64,000 nt of DNA from Cellulomonas terrae. Lineage in GTDB: Bacteria > Actinomycetota > Actinomycetes > Actinomycetales > Cellulomonadaceae. The stretch lies in NCBI RefSeq assembly GCF_007990265.1, contig NZ_BJWH01000008.1, positions 62,001-126,000 on the forward strand, read 5' to 3'. Shown here one piece after another: positions 16,374-24,630 of this stretch (within the stretch, counting starts at the first letter, position 1; every line of letters begins with the position of its first letter). The translations under genes and the position numbers were made by a program. The notes beneath the pieces were generated by a model, which did not search any database, was not told the origin of the DNA, and saw nothing but the letters and a program-made list of their open reading frames with translations.

Positions 16374-17162
16374 GTGTCCGATCACGCACTTGACGAGTAC
16401 CTGTTCGAGGCAGAACAGCGCGGAGCGCTGCACCAGGTCGACGGCCGCCGGGTCGTCCTGGACGTCACGAGAGACCCTGTCACCGACGAGCAGCTCACCT
16501 TCCTGTCCTACGCGGACGACGAGCTGTGGCTCGCTGACAGCGCACTCACCGGGTGGCTGTCGAACGTCCGCGCGGGCTCCGCCGTCGTGGTGCGGTCGAC
16601 ATCGGGGGAGGCGCCGAGCGGGCGCTGGCGGGTGCTCGTCCGGCACGTGTTGCTCGACGCGGTGGGGGATGCGTACGTCGGTCGCAGGTCGGTCGCACGG
16701 ATCCGTCGGGCGGACGGACGGGCGGACGACGAGTTCGTGGCGTGGTGCCTGGCCGAGGCGATCCGCGTCGGCTACGCCGCGCGGGCGGTCGTCGACGGGG
16801 GCATCGCCGCGCTCGTCGACGACGTGATGGAGGACCCGTCGCGCCGGTCCTGGGTCGCCGAGGCGCCGGACGGCGAGCGCATCGGCCAGCTCACGGTCCG
16901 CAGCTGCGACGACAACCTCTCGCTCGGGCTGATCGGGGCGCGGACGGAGCTCGTCGACACGTACGCCACCCAGGACGTCGGTGCGGTCATCGACGACCTC
17001 CTGACGGAGGCGCTGCCGTCGCTCGAGCTTCCCGTGGCCGCGACCGTGACCAGCCCGGCCCCCGAGCGGGAACGCGCCATCCTGGCGGGGCTCGCGTCGA
17101 AGGGATGGCGCACGGCCGCCGTCGACTGGGCGTCGCTCGACGACACCGCCGAGGTGGGGTGA
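16374..17162 (+). CDS. GNAT-fold-like protein downstream of the small peptide
   Basis: A 262-aa protein without a firm family. The second half (WVAEAPDGERIGQLTVRSC..., ELVDTYATQDVGAVIDDLL, VAATVTSPAPERERAILAGLASKGWRTAAVDWASL) has the order of beta-strand and helix blocks of a GNAT acetyltransferase, but the usual acetyl-CoA loop (Q/RxxGxG/A) is not obvious in TQDVGAV, so acyl transfer is uncertain. GTG 16374 has GAGGGGAGC just upstream; in-frame GTGs at 16311 and 16317 would start immediately after the peptide stop. It is the last gene of the plus-strand arm. Confidence 0.75.
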   Translation: MSDHALDEYLFEAEQRGALHQVDGRRVVLDVTRDPVTDEQLTFLSYADDELWLADSALTGWLSNVRAGSAVVVRSTSGEAPSGRWRVLVRHVLLDAVGDAYVGRRSVARIRRADGRADDEFVAWCLAEAIRVGYAARAVVDGGIAALVDDVMEDPSRRSWVAEAPDGERIGQLTVRSCDDNLSLGLIGARTELVDTYATQDVGAVIDDLLTEALPSLELPVAATVTSPAPERERAILAGLASKGWRTAAVDWASLDDTAEVG

Positions 17163-17231
17163 GACCGCGCTCGAGGCATGCGGGGCGGGGGCCACGCCGA
17201 CCGTCCTGGCCCGTGATCGGCGCTCGGGCAG

Positions 17232-17260
17232 CATAATGACCACGTAGCCGCGCGTGGTCA
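17232..17260 (+). promoter_or_regulatory. -10-like box with adjacent dyad
   Basis: CATAAT at 17232-17237 is followed by TGACCACG and CGTGGTCA, a perfect 8-bp dyad with an 8-nt spacer (17237-17260). The site lies in the 271-nt gap between the peptide island and the SNF2-type gene. It may be the promoter and operator of the latter, or the dyad may end the island transcript. Nothing else is seen in the gap. Confidence 0.4.
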
Positions 17261-17433
17261 GCCGGGCGACGCCCACGACGAGCCCCTTCCGGACCCTGAC
17301 CGCCACGGCCTCTGACCGGTCGCGTCTGATCGAGGCGTCCGTCTCCGTGGGCGCGGGCGGCCTGCGGGCGACGCCACGAGGGAGGCTGCGCGACGTGCCG
17401 TGATCGCGGTGCGGACTCGGCGAAGGAGGAGAT

Positions 17434-19584
17434 GTGGCACGACCAGGCCGCCGCGGGTCCGGTCGCGCGCGCACCGATCCTGGCGCCCAGCGCAACCGCA
17501 CGCCGCGGCCGACCGAGCAGGGGATCATCCCGGTGCTCGCGGAGGTTGCCGCTGAGGTCGACCGCGCGGTGCAGCGACCCCCGGTGCGCCCCGCGGTGCG
17601 CACGAAGTTCCAGGTCGTGGCGCTGCTGGTCCGCGAGGAGCGGGCGCGGGTCAAGGCCGATGTCGCCCTGGGGGAGTCGGGTCGCGCCAAGCAGCTGAAG
17701 AGGCTCGACGGGGTTGCGACGCAGCTGGCCAAGACCGCGGCCCGGGACACGTCTCTGCTCCAGCTGCTGGCCGAGGACGCGCGGGTGTCCGACGCGGCGC
17801 TCGCCTACAAGGCGAACCTGATGCGCGCGGGCGGGCTGGAGCCGCCGGAGCCGTCCGCGCCGCCCGTCGAGAAGGTCGCGCCGACGCAGGCCGCGCCGCC
17901 CCGGGTGGTTCCTCGTTCGGTCATCTCGCGCCAGCTGGCGAACCCGTTCCTGGCCCCGGACTTCGAGGCCGCTGCCGAGCGGACCGCGACGCGTGCCCGC
18001 CGGCTGGCCGGCTGGGAGCTGCTCGACCCGCTGTTCAACTCGTTCGAGCGCGCCGCCACGGGCTCGCCCGCCTGCATGACGCTGCCCCCGCCGCGTCCGG
18101 TGCCCGTGCCCGCGGGCCGCGAGCTGATGCCGCACCAGGCGCAGGTCGTCGCGGCGACGATCACGGGCCACCGCACGTTCCTGCTGGCCGACGAGCCGGG
18201 GCTCGGCAAGACCGCGCAGGCGCTGCTCGCCGCGCAGGCGGCCGATGCGTACCCGCTGCTGGTCGTCGTGCCCAACGTCGTGAAGACCAACTGGGCGCAC
18301 GAGGTCGGACTGTGGACGCCGTTCCGACGGTCCACCGTGGTGCACGGCGACGGCGACCGGATGGACGGGTTCGCGGACGTCGTGATCGTGAACTACGAGC
18401 TGCTCGACCGGCACGTCGGCTGGCTCGGCGACCACGGGTTCCGCGGCATGGTCGTCGACGAGGCGCACTTCATCAAGAACAAGACGTCCCAGCGGTCGCA
18501 GCACGTCCTCGCGCTCTCCGAACGGATACGTGCCCGCGTCGCCCGGCCGCTGCTGATGGCCCTCACCGGCACACCGCTCATCAACGACATCGAGGACTTC
18601 CGGGCGATCTGGCAGTTCCTCGGCTGGATCGACGACGAGAAGCCGCTCGGTCCGCTGATGGCTGCGCTGGAGGACACCGGCCTCACCCCGGCCGACCAGG
18701 GGTTCTACGCCGCCGCGCGCGCCAGCGTGATCGACATGGGCATCGTGCGTCGTCGCAAGGTCGACGTGGTCGCCGACATCCCTGCGCGCCGCGTCGCGGA
18801 CCTGCCGGTCGAGCTCGACGGCGCGGCCGGCCGCTCGATCCGCGTAGCCGAGGCCGCGCTCGCGGCCCGGCTGGTCGCGCGGTACCGGTCGGCCGTGGAC
18901 GTGCGTTCCGGTGGTGCCGGCGAGGACGACCTCGACCTGGACCTCGCCCGACGGGTCGCGGCGGCGGAGCTCAAGGACTCCAGCTCGAAGGCCGGCGGCG
19001 AGAACGTGTTCACGATGGTCCGCCGCATCGGTCAGGCCAAGGCGGGGCTGGCAGCCGACTACGCCGCGCAGCTGGCCCGCAACGTCGGCAAGGTCGTGTT
19101 CTTCGCGAAGCACGTCGACGTGATGGACCAGGCCGAGCAGACGTTCGCCGACCGCGGCATCCGGTACGCGTCGATCCGCGGCGAGCAGACACCCACCGCC
19201 CGCAAGAAGAACATCGCCGCGTTCGTCGACGACCCCGAGGTCGCGATCGTCGTCTGCTCCCTGACGGCGGCGGGTGTCGGGCTGAACCTCCAGGTCGCCT
19301 CCAACCTGGTGCTCGCCGAGCTGTCCTGGACCTACGCGGAGCAGACCCAGGCGATTGACCGCATCCACCGCATCGGCCAGGACCAGCCCGTCACCGCGTG
19401 GCGGGTCATCGCCGCGCAGACCATCGACTCCCGGATCGCCGAGCTCATCGACAGCAAGTCGGGCCTGGCCGCGCGGGCGCTGGACGGCGCGGGCGACGAC
19501 GAGGAGACGTCGTCGACGGACGTGCAGCTCGACGCCCTGGTGGGGCTGCTCACCGACGCGCTCGCCGCGGAGGGCGTGGACTGA
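17434..19584 (+). CDS. SNF2-family DNA-dependent ATPase
   Basis: A 716-aa SF2 translocase. An N-terminal ~200 residues of unknown fold is followed by a helicase core: DEPGLGKTAQALLA (motif I), VVDEAHFIKN (motif II), MALTGTPLIN (motif III), SLTAAGVGLNLQVA (motif V) and QAIDRIHRIGQD (motif VI). The compact core resembles SMARCAL1-like bacterial proteins that remodel DNA structures; no nuclease domain is visible. GTG 17434 has AAGGAGGA upstream. No methylase or DISARM-like partner is adjacent, so a defence role is not supported by context. Confidence 0.9.
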   Translation: MARPGRRGSGRARTDPGAQRNRTPRPTEQGIIPVLAEVAAEVDRAVQRPPVRPAVRTKFQVVALLVREERARVKADVALGESGRAKQLKRLDGVATQLAKTAARDTSLLQLLAEDARVSDAALAYKANLMRAGGLEPPEPSAPPVEKVAPTQAAPPRVVPRSVISRQLANPFLAPDFEAAAERTATRARRLAGWELLDPLFNSFERAATGSPACMTLPPPRPVPVPAGRELMPHQAQVVAATITGHRTFLLADEPGLGKTAQALLAAQAADAYPLLVVVPNVVKTNWAHEVGLWTPFRRSTVVHGDGDRMDGFADVVIVNYELLDRHVGWLGDHGFRGMVVDEAHFIKNKTSQRSQHVLALSERIRARVARPLLMALTGTPLINDIEDFRAIWQFLGWIDDEKPLGPLMAALEDTGLTPADQGFYAAARASVIDMGIVRRRKVDVVADIPARRVADLPVELDGAAGRSIRVAEAALAARLVARYRSAVDVRSGGAGEDDLDLDLARRVAAAELKDSSSKAGGENVFTMVRRIGQAKAGLAADYAAQLARNVGKVVFFAKHVDVMDQAEQTFADRGIRYASIRGEQTPTARKKNIAAFVDDPEVAIVVCSLTAAGVGLNLQVASNLVLAELSWTYAEQTQAIDRIHRIGQDQPVTAWRVIAAQTIDSRIAELIDSKSGLAARALDGAGDDEETSSTDVQLDALVGLLTDALAAEGVD

Positions 19585-19658
19585 GGGGCGTGAGCACGCT
19601 GCGGAGGACGCACCGAGTTCGGCCGTCACGCGCAGCCCCGAACCGCCAGAATGCGGGC

Positions 19659-20144
19659 ATGTCGCAGAGTCCCGAGCATGTCGCCGCGTTCCGGCTCTGG
19701 CCGCCCGTCGCCGTCGGAGCGCCCCTGCTGGTCGGCTGGTTCGCCACGATGGCCTGGGGCGATCCGGTCGAGCTCGGCGCCTGGCGGGTCCCGCTCGGCT
19801 GGGTGCTGGTGGCCGTGTTCGTCCTGTGGAACGGCTGGTCGTTGTGGCTGTTCCGCACGCACCGGACGGGGTTGCTGCCGGGGCAGGAGACGAGCGCGAT
19901 GATCGAGAAGGGCCCGTACCGGCTGTCCCGCAACCCGTTGTACGTCGGCCTGCTCGTGCTCTACGTCGGGCTCGCCCTGCTGGCACCGACGTTCTGGGGG
20001 CTCGTGCTCTTCCCTGTCGCCGTGCTGCTCGTCCTCTGGGGCGCGATCGTGCCCGAGGAGCGCTACCTGCACGACCGGTTCGGGGCGCCGTACGACGACT
20101 ACCGGCGGCGCGTGCCGCGCTGGCTCGGTGCGGTGCGCCGCTGA
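19659..20144 (+). CDS. Isoprenylcysteine carboxyl methyltransferase-like membrane protein
   Basis: A 161-aa integral membrane protein of the ICMT/PEMT-like family. There are four hydrophobic segments and the C-terminal SAM-binding signature: GPYRLSRNPLYVG followed by VPEERYLHDRFGAPYDDYRRRVPRWL. The bacterial substrates of this family are mostly unknown (a lipid or small isoprenoid). ATG 19659 follows CAGAAT by 6 nt, suggesting a leaderless mRNA. It ends 4 nt before the convergent HxlR-type gene. Confidence 0.85.
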   Translation: MSQSPEHVAAFRLWPPVAVGAPLLVGWFATMAWGDPVELGAWRVPLGWVLVAVFVLWNGWSLWLFRTHRTGLLPGQETSAMIEKGPYRLSRNPLYVGLLVLYVGLALLAPTFWGLVLFPVAVLLVLWGAIVPEERYLHDRFGAPYDDYRRRVPRWLGAVRR

Positions 20145-20148
20145 ACCG

Positions 20149-20790
20149 TCACGCGGCGAGGTGGAACGTGCTCGCGAAGCGGTCGAGGAGGTTCCCCGGT
20201 CCGTGCAGGACCTCGACGACGCCGGTCGCGATCGCGTGGTCCGGGGCGAGCTCGCCGGAGATGAGTCGGCGGATCTCGGCACCGGTGGCGAAGGCGAGGT
20301 CGACAGGGCCGTCGCCGCGGGTCACGTCGAGCGTGGGGCCGTCGACGCGGACGAGCAGGTCGGCGGGACCGAGCCGCGCCGCGTAGGCGGTCGGGGGCAG
20401 GTCCGCCGCGACGTGCGGTCGGAACGCGGTCCGCAGGGTCATCGTCATCGAGTCGGGGGTGATGATCTGCTCGTCGCGCGGGTCGCCCAGCGCCTTGAAG
20501 CCCCACGCGCCGAGCGCGAGCACGACGGGTTCGAGCTCGTGACCGTAGGGAGTCAGCTCGTAGATGATGATGCGCGAGCGGGGAACCCGACGGATGACGC
20601 CGGCCTCCTGCAGCTGCTTGAGCCGCGCCGCCAGGATGTTGCTCGGGATGCGGGGGAGGCCCGCGGCGAGCTCCCCGTAGCGGCGCGGGCCGACGAGCAG
20701 GTCACGGACGATCAGCAGGGCCCAGCGCTCGCCGACGAGCTCCAGGGCCTGCGTGACGCCGCAGTACTGCCCGTAGTCGCGTGCGGCCAC
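20149..20790 (-). CDS. HxlR-family regulator with C-terminal SCP2-like domain
   Basis: A 213-aa regulator. The N-terminal winged helix (YCGVTQALELVGERWALLIVRDLLVGPRRYGEL, then PRIPSNILAARLKQLQEAGVI) is the HxlR pattern, including the Cys often used for redox sensing. The C-terminal ~110 residues look like the sterol-carrier/SCP2-like domain attached to many actinobacterial HxlR proteins. GTG 20790 lies 5 nt after the VOC gene stop, so the pair forms one operon. A candidate operator lies upstream of that operon at 21268-21284. Confidence 0.88.
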   Translation of the reverse strand: MAARDYGQYCGVTQALELVGERWALLIVRDLLVGPRRYGELAAGLPRIPSNILAARLKQLQEAGVIRRVPRSRIIIYELTPYGHELEPVVLALGAWGFKALGDPRDEQIITPDSMTMTLRTAFRPHVAADLPPTAYAARLGPADLLVRVDGPTLDVTRGDGPVDLAFATGAEIRRLISGELAPDHAIATGVVEVLHGPGNLLDRFASTFHLAA

Positions 20791-20795
20791 CGGCC

Positions 20796-21227
20796 TCAGG
20801 CCTGGTTCGCGAGCGCGTCGGCGCTCGGGGCTGCGGCGGCCGGGTCGAACCAGCCGAACTCGAGGATGTTGCCGTCGGGGTCGTTGAGCTGGCGCTGGTA
20901 CATGAAGCCGTAGTCGGTGGCGGGGTGCGGTTCCGTGCCGCCCGCGGCGAGCCCGTCGGCGACGGTCGCGTCGACCGCGTCCCGGCTGTCGAGGAAGATC
21001 GCGGTCGACACCGACGGGTTCACGGCCGGGTCGCCGATCGGGAGGTCGGTGAAGGTCTGGAAGTACTCGCGCGTGAGGGCCATGACGTAGCTGTGGTCCG
21101 GCTCGACGACGAAGCAGGCGCCGTTGTGGTCCGACATGGCGGGGTTCGGGGTGAAGCCGACCGACGTGTAGAACGCCTTCGCGCGCTCGAGGTCGGTCAC
21201 GGGCAGGTTCACGAACATCGCGGTCAT
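20796..21227 (-). CDS. VOC-family (glyoxalase-like) protein
   Basis: A 143-aa vicinal-oxygen-chelate protein. The two beta-alpha-beta-beta-beta halves begin with MFVNLPVTDLERAKAFYTSVGF and end with YGFMYQRQLNDPDGNILEFGW, the usual C-terminal metal-site strand (E in ILEFGW). This subgroup (YaeR/glyoxalase-like) is often paired with HxlR-type regulators. Its substrate is unknown; bleomycin-type binding or dicarbonyl chemistry are possible. ATG 21227 has GAGAGGTG upstream. Confidence 0.87.
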   Translation of the reverse strand: MTAMFVNLPVTDLERAKAFYTSVGFTPNPAMSDHNGACFVVEPDHSYVMALTREYFQTFTDLPIGDPAVNPSVSTAIFLDSRDAVDATVADGLAAGGTEPHPATDYGFMYQRQLNDPDGNILEFGWFDPAAAAPSADALANQA

Positions 21228-21265
21228 CGGTGGCACCTCTCGTGGGCTGTGCTGCTGACGCACTC

Positions 21266-21294
21266 ACACTTGCAAAAAACAAGTACTGCGTCAA
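21266..21294 (-). promoter_or_regulatory. Promoter and dyad operator of the VOC-hxlR operon
   Basis: On the minus strand TTGACG (plus 21289-21294) is followed after 17 bp by AAGTGT (plus 21266-21271). The spacer carries ACTTG...CAAGT, a dyad with a 7-bp A-rich centre at 21268-21284, resembling HxlR/YodB-type sites. The -35 box overlaps the stop codon of the upstream sigma factor gene. Autoregulation by the HxlR protein is inferred. Confidence 0.6.
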
Positions 21295-22514
21295 CGGGAT
21301 CTCTCATCGAGCTCGTCACGACGGCGCGCCAGGAACGCGGCCTCGGCGGTGTTGCCGGAGAGCGTGATGGCCCGGTCGTAGGCCGCACGCGCCTCGTCCC
21401 GGCGGTCCAGCCGCCGCAGCAGCTCGGCACGGGTGGCGTGGAACGCGTGATATCCGTCGAGAGGAAGGTCGTCGACGGCGGCGAGCGCGACCTCCGGACC
21501 CTCGACCTCGGCCACGGCGACCGCCCGGTTGAGGGCCACGACCGGTGAGCGGTCGAGGCGGACGAGCTGGTCGTAGAGGGCGAGGACCTGCAACCAGTCG
21601 GTGTCGCGGGCGTCACGCGCGTCGGTGTGCACGGCGTTGATCGCGGCGAGGAGCTGATAGCGACCGGGCGCGACTCCGGATGCGAGGCGCTCACGGACGA
21701 GCCGGTGTCCCTCGTCGACGAGCCCGCGGTCCCAGGCGTCGCGGTCCTGCGACGCGAGCGGGACCAGCGTGCCGTCCGCGGCGACGCGCGCAGGGCGGCG
21801 GGCCTCCGTGAGGAGTATCAGGGCCAGCAGGCCGGCCACCTCGCCGTCCTCGGGGAGCAGCGTGCGGACCAGCCGGGTCAGGCGGATCGCCTCGGCGGTC
21901 AGGTGCGGGCGGATCGGGTCGGTGTCGGGGCCGGTGGCCAGGTATCCCTCGTTGAAGACGAGGAACAGGACGGCCAGCACACCGCTCGTCCGCGCGGGCA
22001 GGTCGTGGGCGGCCGGCACCCGGTAGGGGATGCGCGCGGCGGTGATCTTGGCCTTCGCGCGGGTGATCCGCTGGCCCATGGTGCTCTCCGGGACCAGGAA
22101 GCCGCGGGCGATCTCGGGCATGGTCAGCCCGCCGACCATCCGCAGCGTCAGGGCGACCCGGGCCTCCATCGCCAGGGCGGGGTGGCAGCAGGTGTAGATC
22201 AGCCGGAGCCGGTCGTCGTCGATGGCGCCGAGGGGCTCGGGGGGAGTGTCGTCGGACAGCACCTGAGCCTCCCGGTACAGGGAGTCCCGCCTGTTCTCCC
22301 GCCGGATCCGGTCGATCGCCTTGCGGTGGGCGGTCGTCGTCAGCCAGCCGCCCGGGTTGGGCGGCACACCGTCGACCGCCCACCGCTCGACGGCGGTCGC
22401 GAACGCCTCCGCGGCTGCCTCCTCGGCGAGGTCGAGGTCGCGGTAGCGCCGCGCGAGCGTGGCGACCACGCGGGCCCACTGCTCCTGGTAGGCCCGCGCG
22501 ACCGCTTCCGTCAC
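21291..22514 (-). CDS. ECF42-type RNA polymerase sigma factor
   Basis: A 407-aa sigma factor much longer than a classical ECF. Sigma2 is visible around YRDLDLAEEAAAEAFATAVERW with GGWLTTTAHRKAIDRIRRE, and sigma4 around MVGGLTMPEIARGFLVPESTMGQRITRAKAKI. A ~200-aa C-terminal extension with TPR-like repeats follows (LFNEGY, RAVAVAEVEGPEVALAAVDDL, DRRDEARAAYDRAI). This architecture and the adjacent DGPF protein define the ECF42 group, which lacks an anti-sigma factor. GTG 22514 overlaps the YCII gene stop by GTGA. Confidence 0.92.
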   Translation of the reverse strand: MTEAVARAYQEQWARVVATLARRYRDLDLAEEAAAEAFATAVERWAVDGVPPNPGGWLTTTAHRKAIDRIRRENRRDSLYREAQVLSDDTPPEPLGAIDDDRLRLIYTCCHPALAMEARVALTLRMVGGLTMPEIARGFLVPESTMGQRITRAKAKITAARIPYRVPAAHDLPARTSGVLAVLFLVFNEGYLATGPDTDPIRPHLTAEAIRLTRLVRTLLPEDGEVAGLLALILLTEARRPARVAADGTLVPLASQDRDAWDRGLVDEGHRLVRERLASGVAPGRYQLLAAINAVHTDARDARDTDWLQVLALYDQLVRLDRSPVVALNRAVAVAEVEGPEVALAAVDDLPLDGYHAFHATRAELLRRLDRRDEARAAYDRAITLSGNTAEAAFLARRRDELDERSR

Positions 22515-22837
22515 ACCAGGAACGGCCGCACCTCGACCCGGCGGTTGCACGCCTTCGACCCGTCCGTCATGAGCGCGAGCGCGACGTCGAGGTCGGGCGC
22601 GTCGATGATCCAGAAGCCCGCGATGTGCTCCTTCGACTCGACGAACGGACCGTCCGTGACGATCGGCTCCTCACCGCGGGCGTCGATCACCGTCGCCGAC
22701 TCGGGTGCGGCGAGGCCGGCCGCGAACACCCAGTGGCCGCCGCTGCGGAGCCGGTCGTTGAACGCGTCGATGGCGACCATCTCCTCGGGCGTCCCGGAGC
22801 TGGTCCTGTCGTCGATCACAGAGACGAAGTACTGCAT
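22511..22837 (-). CDS. YCII/DGPF-domain protein, partner of ECF42 sigma
   Basis: A 108-aa YCII-like protein with the diagnostic TDGPFVESKEHIAGFWIID segment. DGPF proteins are the usual genomic and regulatory targets of ECF42 factors. ATG 22837 has GGAAGG upstream. It lies 12 nt after the reductase gene and overlaps the sigma gene, giving the order reductase, DGPF, sigma. Confidence 0.93.
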   Translation of the reverse strand: MQYFVSVIDDRTSSGTPEEMVAIDAFNDRLRSGGHWVFAAGLAAPESATVIDARGEEPIVTDGPFVESKEHIAGFWIIDAPDLDVALALMTDGSKACNRRVEVRPFLV

Positions 22838-22849
22838 GTCACTACCTTC

Positions 22850-23449
22850 CTACGCGTACTGCGGGCGGCCGGAGGGCCGGTAGGTCTGCGCCAGGATGCC
22901 CGTCGGGAACCTGCGGGACTCCACGAGCTCGAGCGCGTGGTCGAGGCCCTGGTCCGGGAACAGTCGCGTGCCCGCGCCGACGATCACCGGGCAGACGACC
23001 AGGACGAGCTCGTCGACGAGCTCGCGCTCCAGCAGCCACCGGACCAGCTGCCCGCTGCCGTGCACCTGCAGCTCGCCGCCCGGCCTGGCCTTCAGCTCGC
23101 GGACCGCTGCCTCCAGGTCTCCCGCCAGCACCGTGGTCCCCGCCCACTGCGGGTCGGTGATCGTGGTCGAGGCGACGAACTTCGGGCGGGAGTTCAGCGC
23201 CCGGACGAACGGGTTGTCGTCGTCGTCCCGCACGCCCCAGTACCCGGCGAAGAGGTCGTAGGTCCGTCGGCCGAACAGGAACGCGTCGGCGCGCAGGTAG
23301 CACTCGCCGATGTAGGCGGTCGACTCCTCGTCGCCGAGCGGCAGAGCCCACCCGCCCCGGTCGAACCCGGGGTCGAGCGTCGGGTTGTTCCCCCCGTTCG
23401 CCTGCATGACGCCGTCGACGGTGATCTGGGTGTTGGTGATGAGCTTCAT
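22850..23449 (-). CDS. RibD C-terminal/dihydrofolate-reductase-like protein
   Basis: A 199-aa protein of the DHFR-like RibD-C group, NADPH-binding reductases that are rarely true DHFRs. Motifs are NTQITVDGVMQ at the N-terminus, FLFGRRTYDLFAGYW, FVASTTI and the C-terminal LQVHGSGQLVRWLLERELVDELVLVVCPVIVGAGTRLF. This family is a frequent member of ECF42 regulons. ATG 23449 is preceded by GAGGGCGA. It leads the reductase-DGPF-sigma operon. Confidence 0.88.
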   Translation of the reverse strand: MKLITNTQITVDGVMQANGGNNPTLDPGFDRGGWALPLGDEESTAYIGECYLRADAFLFGRRTYDLFAGYWGVRDDDDNPFVRALNSRPKFVASTTITDPQWAGTTVLAGDLEAAVRELKARPGGELQVHGSGQLVRWLLERELVDELVLVVCPVIVGAGTRLFPDQGLDHALELVESRRFPTGILAQTYRPSGRPQYA

Positions 23450-23493
23450 GGTCGTCGCCCTCTCCGAGGTCGGGGCGACCTCTCTCACCCGTG

Positions 23494-24609
23494 CTACGAA
23501 CGGGGTGTCCTCGATCCGACAGTCACGAACTCCCGCACCCGCTCCGCCATCGCCTCCGGGACCTCGGCGACCGTGAAGTGGCCGCCCTCGTCCAACCGCT
23601 CGAAGACACGGAGGTCGCGGTAGAACCGCCGCGCCACCGACTCGGGGTTGTCGTGCTCGTGCCGCTGGACGAACACGGCGGCGGGCACCTCGACCGGGGG
23701 GATCACCGCGTCCGCGCCGTCGACGTACGTGCGGAACGACGTCCCGATGCTCTGCGTCGCCCAGTACAGGGTCGCCTCGGTGAGGATGCGGTCGCGCGAG
23801 AGGCGTCGCTCGACCGCCGCCGGGTCGCCGGTCGGGGTGTCGCTCCACTCGACGAGCTTCTCGGTCAGCCACGCGAGCAGGCCGGCGGGCGAGTCGTTCA
23901 GCGCGGCCGCGAGCGTGTCCGGTCGGGTGCCCTGCACGTGCGCGTAGGCCCCCTGGTCGTACCAGCCGGCCGACATCCGGTCGTAGAACGCGCGCTCGGT
24001 CGGGTCGGTCGTCGCGTCCCGCTCGTCCTGGGACAGGAAGTGCGCGTGCGTGACGACGATCCCCGCGACCGCCTCCGGGTACGTCGCGGCGACGAGGTCG
24101 CTCACGTTCGCGGTCACGTCCTCGCCGTAGGTGAAGAAGCGCGTGTACCCGAGCACGTCCGTCATGAGCGCGTGCGCCAGCTCGGCGAGGCGTTGCTCCG
24201 TCGTGGGGCCGCCGAGCGGCGGCGAGAACGCGAACCCGGGCAGGCTCATCACGACGACGTGGACGTCCGGCAGCAGGTCGGCGAAGTCCAGCTGGAGGGC
24301 GAACGTGTGCGGCCAGCCGTGCATGACGAGCAGCGCCGGCGCGCCCGGGTCGGCCGAACGCCGATGGACGAGGTGCAGCGTCTCGCCGTCGACGTCGGCG
24401 AGGAGCTGCGGGTGCTCGTTCAGCCACGCCTCACGGGCACGCCAGTCGAACGTCTGCCACGACGCGACGAGGTCCCGCAGGTACGCCGACGTCATGCCCG
24501 ACGCCGGCCGACGAGGCGAGTCGTCGAGGAACCGCGTCCGTGCGAGTCGGTCGTGCAGGTCGTCGAGGACCGCCTGCGGGACGTCGACGAGGAACGGTCG
24601 GACGGTCAT
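23494..24609 (-). CDS. Epoxide hydrolase-like alpha/beta hydrolase
   Basis: A 371-aa protein of the microsomal-type epoxide hydrolase family. An N-terminal EHN-like domain (MTVRPFLVDVPQAVLDDLHDRLARTRF) is followed by HGWPHTF (oxyanion loop, normally HGWPGS). The nucleophile elbow is FTYGEDVTANVSDLVA, where Asp of GED takes the place of the usual GGDWG, and a catalytic His lies in EGGHFTVAE. The changed elbow suggests altered substrate choice. TACGGT on this strand ends 6 nt before ATG 24609, suggesting a leaderless mRNA. Confidence 0.87.
   Translation of the reverse strand: MTVRPFLVDVPQAVLDDLHDRLARTRFLDDSPRRPASGMTSAYLRDLVASWQTFDWRAREAWLNEHPQLLADVDGETLHLVHRRSADPGAPALLVMHGWPHTFALQLDFADLLPDVHVVVMSLPGFAFSPPLGGPTTEQRLAELAHALMTDVLGYTRFFTYGEDVTANVSDLVAATYPEAVAGIVVTHAHFLSQDERDATTDPTERAFYDRMSAGWYDQGAYAHVQGTRPDTLAAALNDSPAGLLAWLTEKLVEWSDTPTGDPAAVERRLSRDRILTEATLYWATQSIGTSFRTYVDGADAVIPPVEVPAAVFVQRHEHDNPESVARRFYRDLRVFERLDEGGHFTVAEVPEAMAERVREFVTVGSRTPRS
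23495..23521 (-). promoter_or_regulatory. Candidate ECF42-type promoter
   Basis: On the minus strand TGTCGG (plus 23516-23521) is followed after 17 bp by CGTA (plus 23495-23498), 46 nt upstream of the reductase start. ECF42 targets are reported to carry a TGTCGA-like -35; this site matches 5 of 6. It lies inside the 3' end of the epoxide hydrolase gene. The assignment is tentative. Confidence 0.4.
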
Positions 24610-24630
24610 GGGGCCACCGTAGGGAGCACG

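Noticed and set aside
17434-19584. SNF2-type gene as part of a DISARM, BREX or other defence system
   Set aside because: No methylase, nuclease or defence gene lies next to it; neighbours are a membrane methyltransferase and a small-peptide island.
16987-19986. 999-codon minus-strand open frame opposite the SNF2-type gene
   Set aside because: Shadow frame; the SNF2 motifs lie on the plus strand and the minus translation has no recognisable features.
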